A stretch of DNA of 64,000 nt from Melanopsichium pennsylvanicum (Eukaryota > Basidiomycota > Ustilaginomycetes > Ustilaginales), in NCBI GenBank assembly GCA_900208305.1, contig OAPG01000003.1:124001-188000 (forward strand), in the 5' to 3' direction. The notes under the pieces were generated by a model that was not told the origin of the DNA, searched no databases, and saw nothing but the letters and a program-made list of their open reading frames with translations. Below are positions 52,238-61,288 of the stretch, in pieces (the first letter of the stretch is position 1; each line of letters starts with the position of its first letter). The position numbers and the translations under genes were made by a program.

Positions 52238-55200
52238 AACCTAAGCCAGCTCCGGGTGCTCGCCGCAGCATTCTGGGCAGCCCACCGGACCGACACTCCC
52301 GTCGTGGAGCAAGAGGGATCCGTTCTCCGGATCCATCGACACCCTACCTTACCAACCTACAAATGCTTGGTAAGCGTCGGCGACACGCAAGGCCTTGCCT
52401 TGCTCGATACCGGCGCCACCGCCTCTTTCATTACTCCCAAAATGGTCGCAACGGCCAACATTCCTACCCACTCCCTCCGTAAATCCGTCCACGCCACATT
52501 CCTCCAGGGCATGTTGGCCGCCATCAGTCGCCACGCGGCGGTGGATATCATCATCAACAACCACTGCATCACCTCACGCCACCGACTCTTCATCACCCCC
52601 ATGACCTCCCACGACGTGCTGTTGGGGATGGATTGGATCGAGGCCGCCAGGCCGGAGCCAAACTATACCCTCCGTACGTGGGACCTCCGGGTCCCCCACA
52701 CCGTCACGGTGCCCTCCAACCCCAAAATCGAAAAGAACGAACTCCACAACTTGGTCGGCCGGCGACAGCTGGTCTCCACTGAGGAGGACCTGCTGGTCCT
52801 CCCAGAACCGGAAGAGGAGCTACTGCCCCTCCAAGCTTCCGCGACCGACCTCGCCGCCCTACCGCCAGAATACCGCAAGTACGCCGACGTCTTCGACGCC
52901 AAGAGGGCCGACCAACTGCCTCCCCACCGCCCACACGACCACAAGATCAACCTGGAGGCTGGCAAAAGCCCTCCCTACGGCGCACTCTACTCCCTGTCGC
53001 ACCGCAAACAAGAGGAGCTCCGGAACTACCTCCGGAAGATGCAGGCCATTGGCTTCATCCGACCGTCGAGTAGCCAAGCTGCCGCGCCCCTCCTTTTTGT
53101 ACCAAAAAAGGACGGTCGCCTCCGGCTGTGTGTGGACTACCGGGCCCTCAACGCCATCACCGTCAAGGATTGCTACCCGATCCCCCTCATCTCCGAACAC
53201 CTTGATCGGCTGGCGATGGCCAAGATCTTCACTAAATTCGATCTGAAGGGTGCCTACAACCTCCTCCGGATCGCCCCCGGCCACAAATGGAAGACCGCAT
53301 TCCGCACGCGCTACGGCAGCTACAAATACCTAGTCATGCCGTTTGGCCTCTGCAACGCTCCGGCGACCTTCCAACGGCTCATGAACCACGTGCTGTCGGA
53401 TCTCTTAGACGTGTCCGTCATCGTATATCTGGACGACATCCTAGTCTTCTCCGACAACGAGGCCGACCACCACCACCACGTCTGCCAAGTGTTGGATCGA
53501 TTACGGAAGCATCAGCTGTATTGCGCTCCGGACAAATGCAAATTCCACACCAACTCCGTCGAGTTCCTCGGCTACCTCGTCAGTCCCGACGGCCTCTCCA
53601 TGGACCCGACCAAGGTCAGTACAGTCTTGGAGTGGCCGCCACCACAGTCGATCCGACAGATCCAAGTCTTCCTCGGATTCGCCAACTTCTACCGTCGCTT
53701 CATCCGCCACTATTCTTGTGTAGCGGCCCCCCTCACCGACCTCCTGAAAGGAGGAGCCTCCGGAAAGGTAGATCTGCCCCCGGAAGCAACGGCAGCCTTC
53801 AACCGGCTGAAAGAAGCGTTCACCTCTGCCCCTATCCTCCGGCACTTCTCTCCAACGCTCTACACTGTCGTCGAAACAGACGCGAGCGATGCTGTGGTAG
53901 CCGCCGTGCTGTCGCAGTGGCACCCACAGCCGGGCGCCGACGCGAGCGCCGAGCCCAACAGCCGCTCGCATACCCTCCATCCTGTGGCATACTGGTCGCA
54001 AAAGATGATCCCGGCGGAGCGTAACTACGAAATCCACGACAAGGAACTCCTGGCTATCGTAGACGCCTGCGGCGCTTGGAGACACTACCTCCATGGCCTC
54101 ACCCGACCGTTCCTCATTTACACCGACCACCAGGCGCTCCAGTATTTTCAGACGAAGCGACAACTCAACCGTCGCCAAGCCCGCTGGCAAGCCGACCTGG
54201 CTGAGTTCGACTTCGTCCTCCACTACCGTCCGGGTAAGGAGGCCGTCCGCCCCGACGCTCTGAGTCGCCGGCACAACTTGTTCCCCGACGGACCGTCGCG
54301 CCCAGACCCCGCCAACCAAGCCACTCTCCTCCCTGCAAACTTGTTTGCAAGGGCAGCCGGCGTACACTCCTTGGACCCCCTGCCTACGGAGTGGATCGAA
54401 ACCCTCCGGAAAGCGGCCAACCTCCCCCCAAACGTTGCCGTCCGCGATGGTGTCCCGTACACCACAGAGGGTCACGTCTACCTGCCACCCCAATTACGGG
54501 ACAAGGCACTCCACCTACTGCACGACCACCCTACGGCAGGACATCCTGGCCGCAAGACAACCCTCCATCTCATGCGTCAATGTTTTTACTGGCCAACCAT
54601 GGCGCAGGACACCGACAGCTATGTCGCCTCTTGCGCGGCCTGCCAAAGGGCAAAACACCCCCGTCACAAACCCCACGGCTACCTTCTCCCGTCGGTCCCT
54701 CCCGATCGGCCGTGGTCCACTATTACCATGGACCACATCACTGACCTCCCGCCCTCCCTTGCCAACGGCACCACCTACAACTCCATTCTTGTAGTCGTCG
54801 ACCGCCTCACCAAGTTTGTGGTCTTCATTCCTGCAAACAAAACCGATACGGCGGAGACTTTGGCGTACCAGCTCCACCGCTACGTCTTTTCATACTTTGG
54901 CCTCCCGGACACCATTGTATCTGACCGAGGAACCACGTTTGTAGCTTCCGTTTGGACGGAACTCCTCCGGGCCCTCCGGATTAAAGGGTCTTACTCGTTG
55001 GCCTACCACCCTCAAACAAATGGCCAGACCGAGCGAGCCAACCAGACGCTGGAGTTGTTCCTCCGCTTCTATACGGCCTACGACCACAGCAACTGGGCAA
55101 CCCTCCTGCCGACAGCCCAGCTCGCGCTGAACCAAAGACCGTCGGCGACCACAACCATCGCCCCGGCTATAGCTTGCTTCACATTTGCACCTCGGGCACA

Positions 55201-55447
55201 CCCCTCCATCCCCCCGGCCACCTCCAACGTTCCGTCGGCGGATAAAGTGCGGGTGTGCCAGGACGCCATCGCCAAAGCCAACCTTGCCGTCGCGAAGTGG
55301 TTTAACCGTCGCAGGAGCGACGTCTCGTTCCGCCGGGGGGACCTGGTGCTCCTCCGTACCAAGCACCTCCGCAGCGACCGACCCTCCCACAAGCTCTCCA
55401 ACCCCCTCGCCGGCCCGTTCAAAGTCGACGAGGTGATTAACGACTGA
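52199..55447 (+). CDS. pol: E2 pol (PR-RT-RNaseH-IN), ends at an in-frame stop
   Basis: Frame -1 to gag, entered by frameshifting; no ATG is needed. Protease LLDTGATASFITP, reverse transcriptase with YLDDILVFS, RNase H (ETDASDAVVAAVL ... DKELLAIVDA ... YTDHQALQYF ... DALSRR), integrase zinc finger (HPTAGHPGRKTT ... CAACQRAK) and D,D-35-E core (MDHITDLPP, SDRGTTFVASVW, TNGQTERANQ) occur in the normal chromovirus order. Translation stops at TGA 55445-55447 inside the conserved segment that normally reads xxAYRLxLPPSWKxHPVFHV. The same frame resumes immediately and encodes the chromodomain. Confidence 0.93.
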   Translation, partial: LRVDGFFRSEPIDNLSQLRVLAAAFWAAHRTDTPVVEQEGSVLRIHRHPTLPTYKCLVSVGDTQGLALLDTGATASFITPKMVATANIPTHSLRKSVHATFLQGMLAAISRHAAVDIIINNHCITSRHRLFITPMTSHDVLLGMDWIEAARPEPNYTLRTWDLRVPHTVTVPSNPKIEKNELHNLVGRRQLVSTEEDLLVLPEPEEELLPLQASATDLAALPPEYRKYADVFDAKRADQLPPHRPHDHKINLEAGKSPPYGALYSLSHRKQEELRNYLRKMQAIGFIRPSSSQAAAPLLFVPKKDGRLRLCVDYRALNAITVKDCYPIPLISEHLDRLAMAKIFTKFDLKGAYNLLRIAPGHKWKTAFRTRYGSYKYLVMPFGLCNAPATFQRLMNHVLSDLLDVSVIVYLDDILVFSDNEADHHHHVCQVLDRLRKHQLYCAPDKCKFHTNSVEFLGYLVSPDGLSMDPTKVSTVLEWPPPQSIRQIQVFLGFANFYRRFIRHYSCVAAPLTDLLKGGASGKVDLPPEATAAFNRLKEAFTSAPILRHFSPTLYTVVETDASDAVVAAVLSQWHPQPGADASAEPNSRSHTLHPVAYWSQKMIPAERNYEIHDKELLAIVDACGAWRHYLHGLTRPFLIYTDHQALQYFQTKRQLNRRQARWQADLAEFDFVLHYRPGKEAVRPDALSRRHNLFPDGPSRPDPANQATLLPANLFARAAGVHSLDPLPTEWIETLRKAANLPPNVAVRDGVPYTTEGHVYLPPQLRDKALHLLHDHPTAGHPGRKTTLHLMRQCFYWPTMAQDTDSYVASCAACQRAKHPRHKPHGYLLPSVPPDRPWSTITMDHITDLPPSLANGTTYNSILVVVDRLTKFVVFIPANKTDTAETLAYQLHRYVFSYFGLPDTIVSDRGTTFVASVWTELLRALRIKGSYSLAYHPQTNGQTERANQTLELFLRFYTAYDHSNWATLLPTAQLALNQRPSATTTIAPAIACFTFAPRAHPSIPPATSNVPSADKVRVCQDAIAKANLAVAKWFNRRRSDVSFRRGDLVLLRTKHLRSDRPSHKLSNPLAGPFKVDEVIND

Positions 55448-55762
55448 GCCTACCGACTCCTCCTGCCTCCGTCGTGGAAGGTCCATCCCGTCTTTCACGT
55501 ACAGATGCTGGAGCCATACCCCGACGGAGTCAGGGAGTCCAGCAACGCCCCCCAACCGACTACTCTGGAGGACGACTACGCCGATTTCGAAGTCGAGGGC
55601 GTATTGGACTCCCGCCGCCGCGCCGGACGCCTACAGTACAAGGTCTCCTGGGTAGGGTACCCCCCAAGCTGGGTCCCGGCGGAAGACGTGGACCGCGCCC
55701 TGGATCTGGTCGCTGCGTACCACGCCGCAAATCCGACCAAGCCAGCTCCTACCCGGCGTTAG
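55448..55762 (+). pseudogene. pol: E2 pol C-terminal tail with chromodomain, cut off by the TGA
   Basis: Continues pol in the same frame: AYRLLLPPSWKVHPVFHVQM, then a chromodomain-like segment (FEVEGVLDSRRRAGRLQYKVSWVGYPPSWVPAEDV). Everything but the single stop is intact. A CGA to TGA change at a CpG is a simple explanation, but the ancestral codon is not known. Readthrough cannot be excluded. Confidence 0.85.
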
Positions 55763-55944
55763 GCACGGATACGAGCGACGGTCGCCGTCGGGAGACCCCC
55801 CGCCGGAGCCAAAACCCCTCCGGTCCCCGACCTCTGGGGTAGGAGACCCGGTCGGGCTCCCCTCACCCCCACTCCCACACACGGACACACACACACGCAA
55901 GCGACAGAAAAGAAAACAAGTGCATTCGAGGAGGGGCCCCGGGG

Positions 55945-57353
55945 CTAGTCCCTCAGGAAGCCCTCCAACCACGCCCAGACCACGTCCACCTGCTGTCGCG
56001 TGTTCTGCGACAGTTGCTGGATCTCGCTGATCCGGCGGAGCTCTCGCTCGCCGCCGGTCCTCAGCGACTCTGTCAGCAACAGCGCAGCCACGTCGGCCAG
56101 CCCCTGTTGAAATAACTCAGTCCCCTCCTGCACCCCGTGGAAGAGGGACTCGGCACGCCTTACGGCCGCACCCAGGTCCCCCAGGCCCGTAGCGGACTCC
56201 CCCGGCTGGCCTTGGGCCCGCGCCCGAGTGCGACGCCGCTCTCGGGCAGCCTCGGCTGGACGGTCGGGGCGAGACCTAGCTCGCTTGCGAGCCGCCTCCC
56301 GCTCCCGACCCACCGCGCCCACCCAAGCCACCTCCTCCCTCAGTTCCTCCTCCTCCTCCGGGATCTCGCCAAGTGTCCTCAGCGACAACCTGACGTTGGG
56401 GTGGGGGCGGCGACGCCGACCGACCCCTCCGGACCTCCACCTCTCAAGCAAGCACGCGTAAACCCTCATTTGGAGGGGACCTTGGGCGCCGCCAAGTGGT
56501 GGGACTGTCGAGGAAAACAAAAGGAGGAACAAGAGTCAGCCGACCACCCAAGACATTGCGACAGACGCCCGACGGAAATACTTACCGCGCATATCCGCGT
56601 CGCAGGGTTGCCCGTGCTGCCCCTGACACCGACAGCAGCGGAGATCGCCTCCCGCCCGCTCACAGGCAACGCCGGCGCATACGCAGGCGTAGCAATCGCC
56701 CCAAGTCTCGGCCCATAGCGGGGCAAGGTCTGTCGTATTGGCCACGGAAACACAAACGTCAGTAGCGATCCCAATCAACACAGCAATGGAACAAATACTT
56801 ACCATCACCAACGAGTTCCGGAGTGATCTCGATGGGAACCGAAGGACGCGACCACGGCATCGAATTCCGGGGCGCCAGGACAAGGGAAGTGTGGGTCAAT
56901 GCAGAGGAGGGAAGGGCCGACGGATCGGCAGACTGTTGACGCATGGCGCGCTTGCGACGGCCCGAGTTGGCCCCCCGGGAAAGGTGAGCACGCGGGGAGC
57001 GGCGCACCCCCCGGATGGGACCAGCGGAGGTCTCCGACGGCCGATCTGTCGTAATCGAAACAAGGGGGGAGGGAACAAATGTCAGTAACCCATTCCACGG
57101 CACCGACCGGTGGTTGTCAGACCCTCTGGGCCCCCCATCCACAACCGAATCACGACGGAACCACAACCGACTCACCTCCGGAAGCGGGTAATGTTGTTGT
57201 TGTTGTTGTTGCTGTTGTTGTTGTTGCTGCTGCTGCTGTTGCCGACGCTGCCGCCGTCGCGGACGTAGGCAATGGAGGGGGAACGGTACTGATACCGGCC
57301 GACGGGTTGTCGGCCGGGGAATCCATGGAAGCGTCTGCTGGTGACGACGACAT
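55945..57353 (-). CDS. Antisense four-exon gene inside E2: cysteine-cluster protein
   Basis: Exons 57176-57353, 56803-57045, 56586-56729 and 55945-56504. Introns 57046-57175, 56730-56802 and 56505-56585 start GTGAGT, GTAAGT and GTAAGT, all end GACAG, and each has a CTGAC branch-like motif upstream of the acceptor. All four exons join in phase to 374 aa. The product has an Ala/Thr-rich start encoded by a GTT/GCT repeat, an Arg-rich segment, and a cluster C-x2-C-x6-C-x8-C-x2-C-x7-C at residues 153-183. After this come a basic NLS-like stretch (about 250-275) and a helical C-terminal part (ESLFHGVQEG ... QVDVVWAWLEGFL) that may be coiled coil. The paired half-clusters recall zinc-binding proteins expanded in basidiomycetes; function unknown. 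A TATAAGG (57414-57420) favours the start at 57353; an ATG at 57413 would add 20 residues. It converges with pol and lies fully within the element boundaries. Confidence 0.82.
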
Positions 57354-57654
57354 TGCGAAAAAAGAATGGGGAAGAATGGGGGAAATCGAGAAGGAAGACC
57401 CGTCGACCCCCATCCTTATATCCCCCCTCGATAGCTACGCACGAGCAATGGCGCACAGTCAATTCCGCCGGTCCAAGGCATTGTGGGTGGTATTGCCTCA
57501 TTGCTGCGCATCCGCGATTAAATTGCCGAGACGAGCGTTGCAACTTGTACAGAGAGGCGCCCCTGGCGCGGATTAAGGTTGAGGGAGTACGACCCCCCTT
57601 GCCCTCCTGTCCTATCAGCCGCCTGGGGACCAGTCGGCCTGAACCGGGGGGTAA

Positions 57655-58084
57655 TGTTAGTGCCTACCAACCGGAGTCCAAAGAGGGGGTGCTCGGCCCC
57701 CCTCCCAATTGAGCGATCGTCGTGATCGGGCCCCGACCGACCCTCTCCGGACCCCTCGCAGCGGAGCGGTCGGCCTGACACGATCCTCGTACCGCCCAAC
57801 CGCGGCTGGCCCCTCCGTACGTAGAATACGACCGTCGGCAACCTAACATTGTAACGCCGCGGTGGGAAGTGACCGATAGTTCCTGTACCTTACCACCCCG
57901 CCCCCGCCTGACATGAGATTGCCTCCGGACCTCGTCGCATGTATTACTTAGTTAGCTCTATAGCAACGCAGTAGTGTGCTCTGACCCCCGACCGCCTATG
58001 TCGCCCTGCCTACAACCTCTCCGTACCCGTAGCCTCCATCCCGGCTGTAGCCGCCCGCGGTATCTAGACCCTACAGCCTTAACA
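57655..58084 (+). repeat. E2 3' LTR
   Basis: 430 bp, same length as the 5' LTR, with 4 differences (three transitions, one transversion). A GGGGGGTAA run (57646-57654) just upstream is the likely polypurine primer. Confidence 0.95.
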
Positions 58085-58089
58085 GCGCG

Positions 58090-58697
58090 CGACTCTCAAG
58101 TCCAACGGAAGCAACAGGCAGGCCCAACGCAACGACGTCGCCCCGCATCAGCAGGCACCTCTGCGATACGGGCTCGCATCACTCCCGGCCGCTAACCATC
58201 GTCAAGACACCGGCATCCGGGCCCCTACTCCAAGTCGAATGGAGGCCAACGTCAAGCTTCCAGCGTCAGTCAGCCTGGCCGGCAGCTATAACCCGGCCAA
58301 CATCTCTTACCTTCACAAGGACGGTCAGAACATCAGGACGTACAAGTTGCCAAGCACTGGTCGGCCGATCTACCTCTCGCGCCCCTGTCGCGTCTGCGCG
58401 CAAGACCACTTTGATTTCGAGCACGAGTTCCTGTCGCGCCAGCCCAAAGCGGAAGCTCACATCGCTCAAGCTGACTTGGATCTTGCGCAAGCGTACGGAT
58501 ATCCTACGACGTGCTTCGAGCCCATCTGCATCAGCGACGACAAGTACACCACCAGCCCGGACTCATCGTTCGCATTGAGCAACTCTAGCTCCCTCAACGA
58601 CGCGAACAGTAGCGGCTTGGGTTACTCGTACTTCCTTCCCACATCCAACTCAAGCGCTCATTCGGGGAAAGCCAGGACCGCAACGTCGCAAAACTAG
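58090..58697 (+). pseudogene. gag: E3 gag, 3' part
   Basis: Resumes the gag frame of 49585-50497 exactly in phase after E2 and its duplication. It contains CRVCAQDHFDFEH, a C-x2-C-x3-H-x4-H motif in place of the usual CCHC knuckle. It ends at TAG (58695-58697) after CAA AAC; pol is in the -1 frame and open across this stop. GCAAAAC is only a weak slippery site. Confidence 0.88.
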
Positions 58698-61288
58698 GCT
58701 CTTCTACCTCCTCAAGGAACAACGATTGTGATGACGCTTCGCGCAGACTGACATCGTCAGGCAGTCCTCACCGCACCGACGACGCAACGGTATCTGAGGC
58801 CGTAGGTTCCGTCTTCCTTCTCGATCCCGACCTCCGCTCGAGATCAGTCCAACCCCTCCGCCGTCGTAAGAACCCAGACTCTGCAGCTGTGCATCTTCCT
58901 CCAGCCCGCGCGACCGGCTCCGGCCAAGCATTTGCGGGACACATCCCAACCACGGTTTACGTTAGCCTATCCGACTCCGACCCGCGCCTCTCCCTCATCG
59001 ACACCGGCGCCACCCTCTCGATCATCGACGAACACGTAGCACAGGAACTTCGCCTGTTTCCACTCAACGGCCCCGGCATACAAGTCAATGGCGTGGGGGA
59101 GGACCGCTCTCTTGGCTACGCCACCATCGCGTTCTCAATCCAAGGTCGTCGAGACGGTCAGCCAGTGCACATCCACTCTTCCGCCGACTTCCACGTCCTA
59201 CGCAATTTCCGCCCGGGAGTTTGCCTAGGCCTCGACGTCATTCGTTTGTGCGGCGTCGTGATCGATGTCAAAGCAGGCAGGGCGCTTGTCGACAAAATCT
59301 CCTTCCCGATCTACGACACCCGTGGCAAAGCGATGTCTTCACGCAGCGTCGTCAGAGCCATCGTGGCAAAAGCGTCCGCAACTGTCGAGCCAAACGGTCA
59401 TACCTTTGTGCCAGTCACACATCACCTGGTGGACAACGTCCAATACACCATAGAAGGTTCACTTTGGACAACACCAGACAGCAAAGGTCCAGTTGCAATA
59501 CCCGCCGCCGTTGTCGATTCCAAGCTGCCAGGAATCTGGGTGACAAACTTCGGCGACACCCCCATCGACCTGCCCAGCGATGCGAGGCTTGCCGACGCCG
59601 TACCTCTGGCCCCGGACGATGTTGCAGCCTCGGCCGGCTCGTTCTTCGTGCAACCCCCCCAAATCACCGATCTGACCAGCCAAGCCTCCAAATCATCGCC
59701 GCCACCCGCTTTTGTCGACAACGCCGAGTCCCGACTTGCCAGATCTGATCGGCTCTCCTCTTCGGAGCCGAAAGTCCAATCTGCGGACGGGCCTCGGCCA
59801 AGCCCAAATTGTCGCCCACGCGCACCGTCATCTGCTGCTCAGGTTCAACGCCACAAGCACATTCGTCGCCGTTCACACTCCTTCGATGACTACTGGCCGC
59901 GTACACCCTTCACCTTCGCCCTGAGCACCTCGCCGACGCCGACTCATGACGAATCACACCACGACGCCGCCCAGCCTCTCGACTTCTCACAAGACGACCT
60001 CTCCGGGGCTCCTACGCTAAGCGACTTGGAGTCGATCCTTGTTGACGGGCGTTTTAACGTAGGCAAAGGGCCCGATGGTCAGCCACACCCCTCTGTCGTC
60101 GCGATCCTCTGCAACAATGTCGACGCTTTTTCTCTCGATGGTCGCCCGGGTCACGTCTCCGGTGCCGCTATGCGTCTCGACCTCCAACATCCGGAAAGCC
60201 TGCGCCCTGAAGCTCCCCGACGGGTCAGCCCGGACAAGCGCCGAGTCATCGATGACTCGTTAGACCAACTGCTCGACTGGGACGTAGTCAAACCCTCTTC
60301 CTCCCCTGTCTCGTACCCCGTCCTGCTGGTCAAACAAGGCCCTAAATGGCAATTCTGCGTCAATTACAGAGGTCTCAACGCCGCCACAGTTGCTGATCAA
60401 TACCCCCTTCCACGCATCGATGATGTCTTCCACGCCCTACGAGGAAACAACTATTTCTCCGGCCTGGACGCTATCCGGGGGTATCATCAGATCGACATCG
60501 AGCCAAGCGACCGCTGGAAGACAGCGTTTGTATCTCACCGCGGGCTCTATCAGTACAAGCGCGTCCCCTTTGGACTCAAAAACGCCCCAGCCTTTTTCCA
60601 GAGGTTCATGGACCATCTTCTGGGCCACATGCGCTGGACAGAGGCGCTGGTTTACCTTGACGACGTGGTGATCTTCTCTCCAACCCTCACCCAGCACGTC
60701 AAGTCCCTTGACACCCTGCTCAAAGCGGCACGCAACGTCGGTCTCAAGTTTTCCCCGGACAAGTGTCACTTCGCTCTTTCATCTCTCAAGCTCCTAGGCA
60801 GGCGGGTCTCGACCCAAGGTATATCGGTACTGTCAGATCGCGCCCAAGCGGTCCGTCAACTCTCACCTCCTTCCACATTACAGGGTCTGTGTCACATCGT
60901 CGGCCTGTTCAACTACTACCGCAATTTCATCCCGCAGTACGCAAGTTTGGCAGCACCACTGACAGAGCTTCTGCGAGGGCACAAGTACCAAACGTCCGAA
61001 GACGGCAAATGGCACCTCGTCGGACAGGATGGAAAGCGCGTGACCGCGTCCGCGGTCCCTATAGACTGGGGCCCAAGGCAAGACCAAGCACTCACGGAGC
61101 TCAAGACCGCCCTCTCTTCACCGCCGACCCTAGCGTATCCCGACTTCAGTCGCCCGTTCCTACTTTATGTCGACGCCTCCAGACAGGCTTTTGCGGCCGC
61201 ATTGCATCAATGCCTTCCTGCCACCACCACAATTCCTACCGCGGCGGCGACGCCCTTAGACGCGGTGGAGATCACGATCCCACGCTGA
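58694..61288 (+). CDS. pol: E3 pol part A: protease, reverse transcriptase, N-terminal RNase H
   Basis: Frame -1 to gag, open from the gag stop onward. Protease LIDTGATLSIIDEHV; a linker of about 300 residues; reverse transcriptase (FCVNYRGLNAATVADQYPLP ... VPFGLKNAPAFFQ ... YLDDVVIFS ... FNYYRNFIPQYASLAAPLTELL). At the end only the first strand of RNase H is present (LLYVDASRQAFAAALHQ, with the first catalytic Asp). The frame then stops at 61286-61288. The missing RNase H residues are found 1.5 kb further on, at the end of part B. Confidence 0.9.
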   Translation, partial: LGSSTSSRNNDCDDASRRLTSSGSPHRTDDATVSEAVGSVFLLDPDLRSRSVQPLRRRKNPDSAAVHLPPARATGSGQAFAGHIPTTVYVSLSDSDPRLSLIDTGATLSIIDEHVAQELRLFPLNGPGIQVNGVGEDRSLGYATIAFSIQGRRDGQPVHIHSSADFHVLRNFRPGVCLGLDVIRLCGVVIDVKAGRALVDKISFPIYDTRGKAMSSRSVVRAIVAKASATVEPNGHTFVPVTHHLVDNVQYTIEGSLWTTPDSKGPVAIPAAVVDSKLPGIWVTNFGDTPIDLPSDARLADAVPLAPDDVAASAGSFFVQPPQITDLTSQASKSSPPPAFVDNAESRLARSDRLSSSEPKVQSADGPRPSPNCRPRAPSSAAQVQRHKHIRRRSHSFDDYWPRTPFTFALSTSPTPTHDESHHDAAQPLDFSQDDLSGAPTLSDLESILVDGRFNVGKGPDGQPHPSVVAILCNNVDAFSLDGRPGHVSGAAMRLDLQHPESLRPEAPRRVSPDKRRVIDDSLDQLLDWDVVKPSSSPVSYPVLLVKQGPKWQFCVNYRGLNAATVADQYPLPRIDDVFHALRGNNYFSGLDAIRGYHQIDIEPSDRWKTAFVSHRGLYQYKRVPFGLKNAPAFFQRFMDHLLGHMRWTEALVYLDDVVIFSPTLTQHVKSLDTLLKAARNVGLKFSPDKCHFALSSLKLLGRRVSTQGISVLSDRAQAVRQLSPPSTLQGLCHIVGLFNYYRNFIPQYASLAAPLTELLRGHKYQTSEDGKWHLVGQDGKRVTASAVPIDWGPRQDQALTELKTALSSPPTLAYPDFSRPFLLYVDASRQAFAAALHQCLPATTTIPTAAATPLDAVEITIPR

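Larger units (their letters stand above)
50498..58084 (+). mobile_element. Ty3/gypsy chromovirus E2 carrying an antisense spliced gene (nested in E3 gag)
   Basis: 7,587 bp, two 430-bp LTRs and a perfect 5-bp duplication GCGCG (50493-50497, 58085-58089). Plus-strand gag and pol are followed by about 1.9 kb between pol and the 3' LTR that holds a four-exon gene in antisense orientation. LTR divergence is 4 of 430. Pol has a single in-frame stop before its chromodomain. Solo LTRs of this family occur at four other places in the window. Confidence 0.95.

Noticed and set aside
53287..54024. 245-codon plus-strand ORF in another frame of E2 pol
   Set aside because: Arg/Pro-rich out-of-frame translation of a GC-rich coding region.
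53501..54493. 330-codon minus-strand ORF
   Set aside because: Exactly antisense to RT/RNase H/IN of E2 pol, without splice structure or motif; unlike the 3' antisense gene it is explained by codon bias of pol.
57079..57576. 165-codon plus-strand ORF in the 3' region of E2
   Set aside because: Overlaps exon 1 of the antisense gene and consists largely of Val/Ala from the GTT/GCT repeat; the antisense reading has consistent splice sites and phase.
50498..58084. Two independent solo LTRs flanking unrelated DNA instead of one E2 element
   Set aside because: The perfect 5-bp duplication lies only outside the outer ends, LTRs are the same length, and the E3 gag frame joins in phase across the whole unit.
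61071..61077. GGGCCCA as slippery site for the second E3 frame change
   Set aside because: In phase, but slippage there would skip the remaining RNase H strand, and CCC-type A-site heptamers slip poorly.
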